Of a DNA stretch of 64,000 nucleotides, positions 25,765 to 34,773 are shown piece after piece. Origin of the DNA: Flavobacterium croceum DSM 17960 (GTDB lineage: Bacteria; Bacteroidota; Bacteroidia; Flavobacteriales; Flavobacteriaceae); contig NZ_PQNY01000003.1 of the NCBI RefSeq assembly GCF_002917885.1, forward strand, positions 62,001 through 126,000. The letters are read 5' to 3'. The position numbers and the translations under genes were made by a program. The first letter of the stretch is position 1, and every line of letters starts with the position of its first letter. A model generated the notes under the pieces. The model was not told where the DNA came from. It was given only the letters and a program-made list of their open reading frames with translations, and did no database searches.

Positions 25765-25845
25765 GAGGAAAAATTTGACTGATTGCAACCTCATTAAAAA
25801 ATGCTAAAGCAGAGATACTCCCTTTAGCTTACCCTTGCAACTTCA
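25765..25845 (+). promoter_or_regulatory. SAM-II-like riboswitch candidate upstream of metK
   Basis: GAGG (25765-25768) pairs with CCTC (25789-25792), closing a loop that ends TTGCAA. This is followed by ATTAAAAAATGCTAAAG. The order stem, UUGCAA, stem, A-rich GCUAAA is the SAM-II core layout. A second hairpin, GCTAAAG (25803-25809) with CTTTAGC (25822-25828), follows, then another TTGCAACTT near 25835. The loops are longer than in classical SAM-II. Position before metK supports SAM sensing. This is a pattern match, not a covariance result. Confidence 0.55.
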
Positions 25846-25884
25846 TTTTTTTTTCTTGTAAAATTAATTTAAAACAAGTTTATT

Positions 25885-27135
25885 ATGGCTTATTTGTTTA
25901 CGTCAGAATCTGTAAGTGAAGGACATCCAGACAAAGTTGCAGACCAAATTAGCGACGCATTAATTGATAATTTTTTAGCTTTTGACGCCGAGTCTAAGGT
26001 TGCATGCGAAACTCTTGTTACTACAGGTCAGGTAATTTTGGCTGGCGAAGTAAAATCTAACACCTATTTAGATGTACAAAGCATTGCAAGAGAAGTAATT
26101 AAAAAAATTGGTTATACCAAAAGTGAATATATGTTTGAGGCGAACTCTTGTGGGGTTCTTTCGGCTATTCATGAGCAAAGTGCAGATATTAATCAAGGTG
26201 TTGATAGAGCTAGTAAAGAAGAGCAAGGTGCTGGTGATCAAGGTATGATGTTTGGTTATGCTACCAATGAAACCGAAAACTATATGCCTCTAGCACTAGA
26301 CTTATCGCATGCTTTATTATTAGAATTAGCTGCAATAAGAAGAGAAAATAACGAAATTAAATACCTAAGACCTGATGCTAAATCGCAGGTTACTTTAGAA
26401 TATTCTGATGATAATAAACCTGTTAGAATTGATGCTATTGTAATTTCTACACAGCATGACGATTTTGACACCGAGGCAGAAATGTTGGCAAAAATTAAAA
26501 GTGATTTAATTTCGATTTTAATTCCAAGAGTTAAAGCAAAATATTCACAGTATGCCCATTTATTTAATGATGACATTACTTATCATATTAACCCAACAGG
26601 TAAATTTGTAATTGGTGGCCCACATGGCGATACGGGTTTAACAGGTAGAAAAATTATCGTAGATACTTACGGCGGAAAAGGAGCTCATGGTGGTGGTGCT
26701 TTCTCTGGAAAAGATCCGAGTAAAGTAGACCGAAGTGCTGCTTATGCTACAAGACATATTGCTAAAAACTTAGTAGCTGCAGGTTTGTGTGATGAAGTTT
26801 TGGTACAAGTATCGTATGCTATTGGTGTGGCTAAACCAACATCAATCAACGTAAATACTTATGGAACTGCAAAAGTAAATATGACTGATGGCGAGATAAG
26901 TAAAGTAGTAGAAACTATTTTTGATATGCGCCCTTACTTTATTGAGCAAAGATTGAAATTGAGAAATCCTATATACAGCGAAACGGCTGCTTATGGACAC
27001 ATGGGCAGAACGCCAGAAACTGTTGTAAAAACTTTTAAATCGCCAGATGGTGCAGAAAAAACAGTAACTGTTGAGTTATTTACTTGGGAAAAACTTGATT
27101 ATGTAGATGCTGTAAAATCGGCTTTTGGTTTATAA
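25885..27135 (+). CDS. metK: S-adenosylmethionine synthetase
   Basis: A 416-residue enzyme making SAM from methionine and ATP. '[20 protein letters not shown]' (ATP/methionine binding), '[20 protein letters not shown]' (the GAGDQG hexapeptide), '[19 protein letters not shown]' (the P-loop-like GGGAFSxKD) and 'YGHMGRTPE' are all present. It is divergent from the metH operon across a 420-nt region that holds two promoters and two SAM-sensing leaders. A strong terminator follows. Confidence 0.97.
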   Translation: MAYLFTSESVSEGHPDKVADQISDALIDNFLAFDAESKVACETLVTTGQVILAGEVKSNTYLDVQSIAREVIKKIGYTKSEYMFEANSCGVLSAIHEQSADINQGVDRASKEEQGAGDQGMMFGYATNETENYMPLALDLSHALLLELAAIRRENNEIKYLRPDAKSQVTLEYSDDNKPVRIDAIVISTQHDDFDTEAEMLAKIKSDLISILIPRVKAKYSQYAHLFNDDITYHINPTGKFVIGGPHGDTGLTGRKIIVDTYGGKGAHGGGAFSGKDPSKVDRSAAYATRHIAKNLVAAGLCDEVLVQVSYAIGVAKPTSINVNTYGTAKVNMTDGEISKVVETIFDMRPYFIEQRLKLRNPIYSETAAYGHMGRTPETVVKTFKSPDGAEKTVTVELFTWEKLDYVDAVKSAFGL

Positions 27136-27154
27136 TTTTTATATTATCGATACA

Positions 27155-27186
27155 AAAAGGGCTGTCTTTTTTGAGACAGCCCTTTT
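27155..27186. terminator. bidirectional terminator after metK
   Basis: A perfect 13-bp stem, AAAAGGGCTGTCT with AGACAGCCCTTTT, has a 6-nt loop and T-runs on both strands. It serves metK and the convergent 27222-28532 gene. Confidence 0.93.
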
Positions 27187-27221
27187 ATTTTTAACAAATA
27201 GTAAAAACACCTACATGTTTA

Positions 27222-28532
27222 TTACTTCGAAATAAGAAATAAAGGATATATCGTTAATGCCTTTAAATTGTTTGAGTGTGTAGGAATAAAATATTTTTCT
27301 TTTCCATCTTCGGCAATAATAATCGATTTTCCATCAATACCTGCATGTATAGAGTTTTTGGTGCTTTCTACAATTTTTGATTTCTCTAAAATAAAAAAAC
27401 GCCAATCTGTATTTACTATAATATATTTTCCGGTAGGTGAATTAAAAGGTTTGGCTTCTACCCATTTATCAATAGGAAAATCAGGCTTATACAATCCGTA
27501 AATTATAGCAGATTCTCCTGTTTTGTAATCATATAAAAATAAATCTTCTTTATTTGCTCCTTTGGTAGTCTCTACCTCATCTGCTTTAAGTTCTACTCCG
27601 TTGGTGTATGTTAATGTAAAAATGGCATTGGCATCTTTTTTAATTTTATATTTTGATTTTGGATTAACATTGTTTGCGTATGTATCGCTATCAAACTGGA
27701 TTCCTTCTGTAAAATACGGGGCAAAATCTGTACTACCCGAAGTAGTACCGTCTTGATAGGTTATTTTTGTAAACTCTGAATACAATTCGACACCATCTTT
27801 GTAACGCATTTTTATAACATTACCTTTGGCATCGTAACCATATATATACGTATAGTCTGTGCCATTGTTTGCCTTAGTTTTTAGTAGATTACCGTATCTA
27901 TCATATTCAAAATTAGTTATGGTTTGTTCTTTTTTATCTTCAGAAACACGAGTACTCATAACTATAAGACCATCTTTTACTACAATATCTTCGGTAAACA
28001 ACAAATTGGTACTATTGTATTTATAATATTTGTGTGTATACTTATAATCTTTTTTCGACTGAATATCGTAATACTTTTTTTCTGAATTTGTATATACGCC
28101 ATCTTTTTCAATACAATTTATCAATCTTCCTTGATTGTCATACGCATAGGTTATTACTTTTGGATTTTGACTAACGTCTAACCTTTTTTCAATAAGGTTT
28201 CCTTTTGTATTATACGAAAAGATATAATTTGATTTGTTTTTAGACTCTATTTTCACCAATTGATTTTGAGTATTATAAACATAACTATCATCAGTATTAT
28301 ATAACAATCCAAAACCATTATGTTCTATGTGCCTTTTACTTTGAATTCTACCCTTTTTAAATTCTAAAATATTCGTATTATCGGCTTCAAATGTTTTTGT
28401 TAGTGCGTTATATTTATACTTTACCGTTTCTGCTTTAACAACATCATTTGTTAAATAAAAATCGGAGGTTAAATAGGCTTCTTGAGCAAAAGAATATCCA
28501 AAAATGCAGCACAAAAAAATGATGAATTTCAT
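27222..28532 (-). CDS. exported YD-repeat-like protein, paralogue 2
   Basis: A 436-residue protein with a signal peptide (MKFIIFLCCIFGYSFAQ). From about residue 80 to 250 it has degenerate RHS/YD-type repeats: 'FSYNTKGNLIEKRLD', 'YAYDNQGRLINCIEKDG', 'FEYDRYGNLLKTKANNG', 'YGYDAKGNVIKMRYKDG'. The C-terminal part (about 300-436) is a separate conserved region that ends with 'NLKALTIYPLFLISK'. It is a tandem paralogue of the next gene, 2 nt apart, with the same layout (TSDFYLTNDVVK matches TSDFNLSSDVVK). The function is unknown; no toxin domain is seen. Confidence 0.72.
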   Translation of the reverse strand: MKFIIFLCCIFGYSFAQEAYLTSDFYLTNDVVKAETVKYKYNALTKTFEADNTNILEFKKGRIQSKRHIEHNGFGLLYNTDDSYVYNTQNQLVKIESKNKSNYIFSYNTKGNLIEKRLDVSQNPKVITYAYDNQGRLINCIEKDGVYTNSEKKYYDIQSKKDYKYTHKYYKYNSTNLLFTEDIVVKDGLIVMSTRVSEDKKEQTITNFEYDRYGNLLKTKANNGTDYTYIYGYDAKGNVIKMRYKDGVELYSEFTKITYQDGTTSGSTDFAPYFTEGIQFDSDTYANNVNPKSKYKIKKDANAIFTLTYTNGVELKADEVETTKGANKEDLFLYDYKTGESAIIYGLYKPDFPIDKWVEAKPFNSPTGKYIIVNTDWRFFILEKSKIVESTKNSIHAGIDGKSIIIAEDGKEKYFIPTHSNNLKALTIYPLFLISK

Positions 28533-28534
28533 AT

Positions 28535-29887
28535 TTATTTATTTAAAAATTCTAATGGATAAAAAGTTTCAAAACCTTTTGATTTTAAATCCTTAATGAG
28601 ATACTTGTCAATTCCTGCTTCTTGGATAATAAAATCGTCTTCTTTTTCGGTTTTAACTACTTTGTAAAGGCTCATATCTACTAATACTCCATTTTTTATA
28701 ACAAAAAACTCTGGCGCTTCGGAAAAAATCCAATAATATCCGGTAGGAGAAGTCATTTCTTCCATACTATACCACTGCTCTATTTTTACAGAATCGGTAT
28801 AAAAATTCTTTAGCAACAAATCTTTTTTAAAAAGAATATCATACAAGAGAATATCTGTTTTCGATTTTACTGCTGTAACATCATTGGTTATCTCTTCTCC
28901 ATTGGCATCTCTTATAGAAAACGTGTTGTCTTTGTGTTTCATTATTTGATATTTACTTGCGAGACCTGCTTTTAAATCAGAAATTGCCTTGCTTAACTCT
29001 GAACCCGATATTGAGCTTGAAGCTGCAACATCAAACGATTTGATTTGTTTTTCAAACTTTTTAATGTATTCTTTATCCAAATCAATAGTACCAACTGTTT
29101 TTCCATCTTTGTAAGTAATTTTTGCAAACGTATAATAGTTTTGGTCTGGTTCTAAATCAAAACCTGGTTGCAGTATTTGACTTTTTAATACATTGCCTTT
29201 GTTATCATAAACATAAGAAGCCGAAAAGAGTTTACCATCTATAGTTTGTGCTATTTGATTTTTGTATTTATCATATTGAAAAACAGTAGTCGATTTAAGA
29301 TATTCGGTATCTGTTTTTTCAGAAATCATACAGCCATTTTTATACTCATAATAATATGTACCTTGATCTGTATCGCCATAACAGTTCATCATTTTTTTCT
29401 TGTACGAATTTGGCGTTGTATAATTTGAGTACTCATTTTTTTGTATGAGTATGCCGTCTTCATAAACAAATTCTTTTAGTACATTTCCTTTACTGTCGTA
29501 CTCAAATGTATACTTTTTTGTAACCTCATTTTCAGAAATTATCTCCGTAAGTTTTTTATTGGTGTATGTATAGGTTTCTGTTGTACCACCTGCTTCAGAA
29601 TTGGAAATTACTTCATGCAAAAGGTTGTTTTTATAACGAAATTCTGAAACGGTATTTGTAAGTACAAAATAATCAAGAGTACTTTCCAATTTTTGAAGCA
29701 AACCATTTGAAAAAGTATAGGTTTTATGAGCCGATTTTTTAAAATTTCCATTTCCACTATCGTAATAATATTCTGCGGTTTCATATTTAACCACATCAGA
29801 AGATAAATTAAAATCGGAGGTTTTATGTTTGGTTTGAGCCTGCAAAACAACCCAAGGAATGAATAAGAATAAAACTATTTTTTTCAT
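28535..29887 (-). CDS. exported YD-repeat-like protein, paralogue 1
   Basis: A 450-residue protein with signal MKKIVLFLFIPWVVLQAQ. It has YD-like repeats ('FEYDSKGNVLKEFVYEDG', 'FQYDKYKNQIAQTIDGK', 'YVYDNKGNVLKSQILQ') and a C-terminal region parallel to its neighbour's: 'SPTGYYWIFSEAPEFFVIKN' here against 'SPTGKYIIVNTDWRFFILEK' there. The pair arose by duplication. The downstream copy starts 2 nt after this one, so they are one operon together with the 29899-30600 gene. Its role is unknown. Confidence 0.72.
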   Translation of the reverse strand: MKKIVLFLFIPWVVLQAQTKHKTSDFNLSSDVVKYETAEYYYDSGNGNFKKSAHKTYTFSNGLLQKLESTLDYFVLTNTVSEFRYKNNLLHEVISNSEAGGTTETYTYTNKKLTEIISENEVTKKYTFEYDSKGNVLKEFVYEDGILIQKNEYSNYTTPNSYKKKMMNCYGDTDQGTYYYEYKNGCMISEKTDTEYLKSTTVFQYDKYKNQIAQTIDGKLFSASYVYDNKGNVLKSQILQPGFDLEPDQNYYTFAKITYKDGKTVGTIDLDKEYIKKFEKQIKSFDVAASSSISGSELSKAISDLKAGLASKYQIMKHKDNTFSIRDANGEEITNDVTAVKSKTDILLYDILFKKDLLLKNFYTDSVKIEQWYSMEEMTSPTGYYWIFSEAPEFFVIKNGVLVDMSLYKVVKTEKEDDFIIQEAGIDKYLIKDLKSKGFETFYPLEFLNK

Positions 29888-29898
29888 GTTTTTATTAT

Positions 29899-30600
29899 TT
29901 AAAATTTATACGAAAATCCAAAACCAAGCATATTGCTTTTTATAGAAGATGTGCCTCCAGCATTATTTGTCCATTTATATTTTCCGAAGTCAAATATGGC
30001 ATTCCAAACCCATTTTTCAGATTCTGAAGTATAAATTTGAGGTTGTACACCCCACCCTGTGTAAGTCATTGTTCGAGTTGTTTGGGTTTCGGCAAAAGTA
30101 TATTCGTCTATAAAAGGTTTTTCGGTGAGTGTAGCAAATCCAGTTCCGTAATCAAAATGAAGACTATTAATTGAGGAATATATAGCAATCCAAACTGGAA
30201 TTTCTAGCATGAATGGTAAACCTTCGGGGGCTACTTTTTCAAAAGCATCATCTAATTTTCCATCATAAGAAAATGGATAAATTCTAGCTCTTACATTTGG
30301 TATAGATACTTTTACTTGACTTAAAGCATCGTGCGCTAAAATATTGCTCATATCGTAACCTGCAACGCCTGCTAATTTTACTCCAAATTTTGTGTTCTTG
30401 CTATAGGTAAGCATATAGGCTGCTTCCATAGATAATGCAGGCTGTAATGAGTTGCCTTGTCCATACGATTTTGCTAAATCATCTTGAGGTTTTGAAAAAG
30501 TAGAACCAAAATTAAATTTAAAACTTACTTTATTTGTTTGTGCTACATGATATTGTACTGTTAATAGAAACAATCCAATGAATAAAACTGATTTTCTCAT
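29899..30600 (-). CDS. outer-membrane beta-barrel-like exported protein
   Basis: A 233-residue protein with signal MRKSVLFIGLFLLTVQYHVAQ. Alternating hydrophobic strands and a C-terminus ending MLGFGFSYKF (aromatic last residue) fit an outer-membrane barrel. It is the first gene of the three-gene reverse-strand unit with the two YD-repeat proteins (11-nt gap), so it may help place them in the envelope; this is inferred from position only. I do not recognise a named family. Confidence 0.6.
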   Translation of the reverse strand: MRKSVLFIGLFLLTVQYHVAQTNKVSFKFNFGSTFSKPQDDLAKSYGQGNSLQPALSMEAAYMLTYSKNTKFGVKLAGVAGYDMSNILAHDALSQVKVSIPNVRARIYPFSYDGKLDDAFEKVAPEGLPFMLEIPVWIAIYSSINSLHFDYGTGFATLTEKPFIDEYTFAETQTTRTMTYTGWGVQPQIYTSESEKWVWNAIFDFGKYKWTNNAGGTSSIKSNMLGFGFSYKF

Positions 30601-30827
30601 AGTGTTTAAGTATTAGGTTATTTTAATATTGTAAAAGTATCTAGTACCACAACACTAGGAAATACGCATTTTTACGTATTTATATTGATATCAAAGAGAT
30701 AGATTTTTTGTTATGCTTTTTTTAACAATAAAAAAACTACAAAAAATAGAATGTTGTACTTTAATTTTTATTAACTTTGAAAATAACTCATTGTTATTCA
30801 AACATAACTAACCAAAAAAAATTAATT

Positions 30828-31091
30828 ATGACAAACATTCTTATTTGGATCCTATTTGGATTGATTGCAGGTGTGATTGCAAAATTTTTAAAACCAGGAC
30901 CAGATGGTCAAGGTTGGGTTGCAACAATTATTATTGGTGTTATTGGTAGTGTAGTAGGCGGATTTTTAGGAAACTTACTATTTGACAAAGGTGTTACCAA
31001 TGAAATTTTTAGTTTTTACAATATGGGTATGTCTGTTGTAGGCGCTATTATTGTTTTGTATGCCTATAATGCTATTACAAAAAAATCTTAA
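30828..31091 (+). CDS. GlsB/YeaQ/YmgE-family membrane protein
   Basis: An 87-residue protein with three hydrophobic segments. The pattern 'ILFGLIAGVIAKFLKPGPDG', 'WVATIIIGVIGSVVGGFLG' and 'SVVGAIIVLYAYNAITKKS' is that of the transglycosylase-associated (GlsB/YeaQ) family, small membrane proteins linked to stress. I start at ATG 30828 after an AT-rich leader; an in-frame start at 30777 would give an unlikely N-terminus. It stands alone and ends in a strong terminator. Confidence 0.9.
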   Translation: MTNILIWILFGLIAGVIAKFLKPGPDGQGWVATIIIGVIGSVVGGFLGNLLFDKGVTNEIFSFYNMGMSVVGAIIVLYAYNAITKKS

Positions 31092-31110
31092 TGATGTATG
31101 TTTAACATTA

Positions 31111-31144
31111 AAAATGCTTCCGATGTTTTCGGAAGCATTTTTTT
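31111..31144. terminator. bidirectional terminator
   Basis: AAAATGCTTCCG and CGGAAGCATTTT flank a 6-nt loop, with T-runs on both strands. It ends the GlsB gene and overlaps the last bases of the convergent response-regulator gene. Confidence 0.9.
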
Positions 31145-31787
31145 ATAAAAGTTTGTTGTTTTTTGCTTTTTGTATTGCTTCTAGTTTATTGTGCACTTGT
31201 AGTTTGGTATATATGTTTTCTACGTGCTTACGGATAGTGCCTGTAGAAAGAAATAAATTTTCGGCTATTGTATTGTATTTTAAACCTTTGCTTAATTGTT
31301 CCAACACTTCTATTTCACGATTGGTAAGAACAATTTCTTCCGTTTTGGTGTCTTCAAAAACAATTGGATTTCGTAAAAGTTTCAACGTTTTAAGGGCAAT
31401 AGAAGGTGTCATGGCAGCTCCGCCCGAAAGAGTATCTTTTATGCCATTGTATAATTCTTGCGGATTTACTTCTTTTAAAAAATAACCATCGGCACCTGCT
31501 TTTATAGCATTAAATATATTTTCATCGTTGTCAAAAACAGTAAGCATAATTATTTTTATCTGCGGATATTTATTTTTTATATTTTGTGTAGCTTCAATAC
31601 CATTCATAACAGGCATTTCAATATCCATTAAAATTAAATCAAGATGATGGCTTTTTTGCAATTTTTCTAAAATATCTTGACCATGAATAGCTTTTACTTT
31701 GATTTCTACATCTGGAAAAAACATTAATTTATCTTGAATCGCTTTTTGCAAAAACACATTATCATCTACTATTGCTACTCTAATCAT
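31143..31787 (-). CDS. NarL/LuxR-type response regulator
   Basis: A 214-residue two-component regulator. The receiver domain has the acidic pocket and the phosphorylated Asp in 'LDLILMDIEMPVMNGIEATQ', with the switch Lys in 'ADGYFLKEVNPQELY'. The C-terminal LuxR helix-turn-helix is 'LTNREIEVLEQLSKGLKYNT', then 'NLFLSTGTIRKHVENIYTKL'. It lies 7 nt after the histidine-kinase gene and is its obvious partner. Targets are not visible. Confidence 0.95.
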   Translation of the reverse strand: MIRVAIVDDNVFLQKAIQDKLMFFPDVEIKVKAIHGQDILEKLQKSHHLDLILMDIEMPVMNGIEATQNIKNKYPQIKIIMLTVFDNDENIFNAIKAGADGYFLKEVNPQELYNGIKDTLSGGAAMTPSIALKTLKLLRNPIVFEDTKTEEIVLTNREIEVLEQLSKGLKYNTIAENLFLSTGTIRKHVENIYTKLQVHNKLEAIQKAKNNKLL

Positions 31788-31794
31788 ATTGTTG

Positions 31795-33714
31795 CTATTT
31801 TGGCAAATTTATTTCTATTTGTGTTCCTTTGTTTAGTTGAGATTTTATAGAAATATCTCCTTGTATTTCTTCTATTCTCTTTTTCATATTTAGTAAACCA
31901 TTCCCTAAATTGGCTTGTTCTATATCAAATCCTAATCCATCATCTGTAATACGAATAACCAGTTTCTCTTGTACACTACCTATTGTAATATTTATATGGT
32001 TGGCTTGTGCATATTTTATAGCGTTATTTGTGGCTTCTTGTATGGTTCTATACAGGTTAATTCCTTGTAATGAGCTCAATTTTGTTTGCTTTAATTCTGT
32101 ACTGATATCTAGTTTAAATACTATATTTTGTTTTACCGACTGAGCTTTTTCTATAAAATTATAAATTCTTGCACTTAAATCGTCAAAACTTATTTCTTGC
32201 GAATTCATAGCCCAAATAGTATCGCGCAATTCTACCATAGTCGTTTTGGTAAAATCGCTAATTTTTGTGAGATGATTTTTTATAGCACTATCTATATTTG
32301 GAAAACCAAATTTTAAATTCTCTACAGAAGAAATAATAAATGTAAGCTGCGAACCTATATTATCGTGCAAATCTCTAGAAATAGCAAGTCTTTGCTCTTG
32401 CAATTTATTTTGAGTTTCAATATGCGCAATAGCTTCTTTAAGGTCAAACTCTTGTTTTTGTTGGGTGTTTTTTAATGTTTGCTGCCTGTAAAGCAAAACA
32501 CTTATTATAGTAATAAATATGGCTAACATACTTAGTCCTGCTATAGTATTTGTTTTCGCTTTGTTTTCGGCTTCTTTTTTAAGTAGTAATTTTTCTTTTT
32601 GTACTGTTTGGTATTTTGTTTCTAGTTCTGATGTTTGCTTTAATACTGTAGCTTTAAGTTTTTCATCTTTTAAAATGGTGTACTTATTAAAATAATATGC
32701 GGTACTATCTTTATTATTTTGATGAAGGTAAATCCATGTTAGCTTTTTGTAGGTTTCTACCAAATATCTATCAGAACCATATTCTTGATGCACTTTTTTT
32801 ATCTGCAAAAGCAATTTTTTTGCCTCATCATACTGCTTTTTATTGATTAATTCTTGAGATTTTGATAGCTGTAAATTTGTTTTTTCTACTTCAGAGTTCA
32901 ATTCTTTAAGCAATTTATCGGCTATTGCAAAACATTGTGCTGCATTGGCCGAATTTCCTTGTGCATTATGTAAATCGCCTAGTCGTTGGTTTAAAGTAGA
33001 TATTCCTAAATTATCGCGGCAATCTTTGCAATTTTTTAAACTCTCTGTATAATATTTTAAAGCTTTTAAAGTATCTTTTTGATCTATAGAAGCATCACCT
33101 AGCGATAAATAGGTATGACATAAACCTTGCTTCATATTGCTTTTCTTGAGAAAAAAAGTTGATTCTTCAAGGTATTTTATGGCTTTAGAATAATTTTTCA
33201 TTTCCATAAAAATCAATCCCAAATTGCCTTTAGTTAGGCTTGCAATAGTATCGTTTTTGTTTTCAAAATAAGCTATAGCTTCTATAAAATATTTTGTAGC
33301 AGGTATATAGTTTTGCTTGCTCGCATAGACATTGCCTAAATTAATCTTTGCTTTGGCAACGCCTTCAAAATCTTTAGTAGTTTGCCTTAATTGTATTGTT
33401 TTTTTGTACGCTTCTTCAGATTTTTTAAAATCTTCTTTTCTTAAATATACACCTCCTAAATTGGAATAGCATTGGGCTATAAGTATTGGTTTTTTTGTTT
33501 TTTGAGCAAAAATTAAAGCCTTGTTGCCATAAACTAAAGCAGAATCAAGAGAAACATCAATATAGTTCCAAGTCAAATCTGAATAGAGTTGTGTTGTTTT
33601 TTCTATACTACTGCTCGATTTTAATTTATGTTTTAATGAAGCTATTTCTTGCTGAAAGTTTTGTGCATAAACCAAACAAGTGCTTAAAAATACAATATAG
33701 AAAAGTTTTCTCAT
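31795..33714 (-). CDS. TPR-containing sensor histidine kinase
   Basis: A 639-residue sensor. It has a signal peptide (FYIVFLSTCLVYAQ), then periplasmic TPR repeats at about residues 50-370 ('AQCYSNLGGVYLRKEDFKKS', 'AKINLGNVYASKQNYIPATK', 'GNLGLIFMEMKNYSKAIKYL'). A membrane segment lies near 388-406 (IAGLSMLAIFITIISVLLY). The HisKA_3 motif 'LAISRDLHDNIGSQLTFI' (His about 450) and HATPase motifs 'ITDDGLGFDIEQA' and 'GLLNMKKRIEE' follow. It pairs with the NarL-type regulator downstream. The TPR input suggests protein-protein sensing in the periplasm. Confidence 0.93.
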   Translation of the reverse strand: MRKLFYIVFLSTCLVYAQNFQQEIASLKHKLKSSSSIEKTTQLYSDLTWNYIDVSLDSALVYGNKALIFAQKTKKPILIAQCYSNLGGVYLRKEDFKKSEEAYKKTIQLRQTTKDFEGVAKAKINLGNVYASKQNYIPATKYFIEAIAYFENKNDTIASLTKGNLGLIFMEMKNYSKAIKYLEESTFFLKKSNMKQGLCHTYLSLGDASIDQKDTLKALKYYTESLKNCKDCRDNLGISTLNQRLGDLHNAQGNSANAAQCFAIADKLLKELNSEVEKTNLQLSKSQELINKKQYDEAKKLLLQIKKVHQEYGSDRYLVETYKKLTWIYLHQNNKDSTAYYFNKYTILKDEKLKATVLKQTSELETKYQTVQKEKLLLKKEAENKAKTNTIAGLSMLAIFITIISVLLYRQQTLKNTQQKQEFDLKEAIAHIETQNKLQEQRLAISRDLHDNIGSQLTFIISSVENLKFGFPNIDSAIKNHLTKISDFTKTTMVELRDTIWAMNSQEISFDDLSARIYNFIEKAQSVKQNIVFKLDISTELKQTKLSSLQGINLYRTIQEATNNAIKYAQANHINITIGSVQEKLVIRITDDGLGFDIEQANLGNGLLNMKKRIEEIQGDISIKSQLNKGTQIEINLPK

Positions 33715-33753
33715 GGGTATTATATTGAATTTTTGTGTTCTAAGTTAAAAAAA

Positions 33754-34026
33754 TTATTGCTTGTTTAATTCTTTGAATAGCATTTTTTGTAGCAAAAAAA
33801 TTTCTCTACCTAGCATTTCCATTTCTTGTTGATACAAGATTTTGTATTGATAAGAAATAGTAATTTTTTGAGATAATTTTTCATGATTTTGCAATAAAGT
33901 TTGAACACTTTTTTGCAACTCAAGTATGTTTTTTTGATGCTGATTTTTTAGTTTACTATTGGTAAGATAAAGCTTGACACAAACTATAAAAAACAACACC
34001 GAAAATATTGCGAAATAAATTTCCAT
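33754..34026 (-). CDS. small membrane-anchored coiled-coil protein
   Basis: A 90-residue protein with one N-terminal membrane segment (YFAIFSVLFFIVCVKLYL). A Gln/Leu/Lys-rich helical region follows, likely coiled coil ('QKSVQTLLQNHEKLSQKITI'). It is 39 nt upstream of the histidine-kinase gene on the same strand and could be its accessory. Its start codon abuts the T-run of a terminator-like hairpin. No family is recognised. Confidence 0.5.
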   Translation of the reverse strand: MEIYFAIFSVLFFIVCVKLYLTNSKLKNQHQKNILELQKSVQTLLQNHEKLSQKITISYQYKILYQQEMEMLGREIFLLQKMLFKELNKQ

Positions 34027-34027
34027 A

Positions 34028-34070
34028 AAAAAAGCCCTTAATTCAGTTACAAAATTGAATTAAAAGCTTT
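34028..34070 (-). terminator. terminator-like hairpin after the DUF4230 gene
   Basis: On the reverse strand, AAAGCTTTTAATTCA pairs imperfectly with TGAATTAAGGGCTTT and is followed by Ts. The T-run touches the ATG of the 33754-34026 gene, so it could also act on that gene's expression. Confidence 0.65.
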
Positions 34071-34097
34071 AATAGTACTATACGCAAAAATGCGTAT

Positions 34098-34772
34098 TTA
34101 ACCTGCAAATTGCTGAATACTTTTTTCTGTTTCTACGGCTTGCCCATTATAAACCAATTTCCAACCCATAGAACGAGTAACGATAAGTATCTTTGAAAGT
34201 TCGCTCACTAATCTATTTTTAGCATTAGATTTTAATGTAGATTTTTCTATTTTTTTAGCAAGATTTTCTTTGGCTATTTTATTTATTTTATTGTAGTCTT
34301 GACCTGTAAATTCATTAAATGTACTTTGATCTACATTGTAGTATTTAATATCTGGACTAATTTTGATTTCTTCTTCAGGAATATTGGTAATCGTTACTGT
34401 TTTTTGAGGCGCATTTATATCATATTTTACTTTGCTTAAATCAAAACTAACGGTTACATCTGCATTTATTACAACCAAAGCTTTTTTATCAAAAGATATA
34501 AAATCCATTAAATATTTTTTAGAATCTTTGTAGGTCATTACTTCCGAAAAGTGTCCTTCTGTTACGACTAATTTTCCTACATTTTTTATTTGTTCTTGTA
34601 TTAAGGCTGTATCGTATTCTACAGATGAATTTTCTTTTTGTGTTTTTAATTGGTATACCAAATAAATGATTATGGCTATCAAAAGTAAAATAATAAATTT
34701 ACCCGATAAACTTAATTTATTAATCAAATTGGTTACTGTTTTGTTGAGTTCGGTAGTATCTTGCTGTGCCAT
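34098..34772 (-). CDS. DUF4230-domain membrane-anchored protein
   Basis: A 224-residue protein. After a short cytoplasmic part there is one membrane helix near residues 24-44 (FIILLLIAIIIYLVYQL), then a soluble domain with 'LVVTEGHFSEVMTYKDSK', 'KALVVINADVTVSFDLSKVK' and 'ITNIPEEEIKISPDIKYYN'. These match DUF4230. The function of the family is unknown. It starts 1 nt after the GSCFA gene, so the two are translationally linked. Confidence 0.82.
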   Translation of the reverse strand: MAQQDTTELNKTVTNLINKLSLSGKFIILLLIAIIIYLVYQLKTQKENSSVEYDTALIQEQIKNVGKLVVTEGHFSEVMTYKDSKKYLMDFISFDKKALVVINADVTVSFDLSKVKYDINAPQKTVTITNIPEEEIKISPDIKYYNVDQSTFNEFTGQDYNKINKIAKENLAKKIEKSTLKSNAKNRLVSELSKILIVTRSMGWKLVYNGQAVETEKSIQQFAG

Positions 34773-34773
34773 T

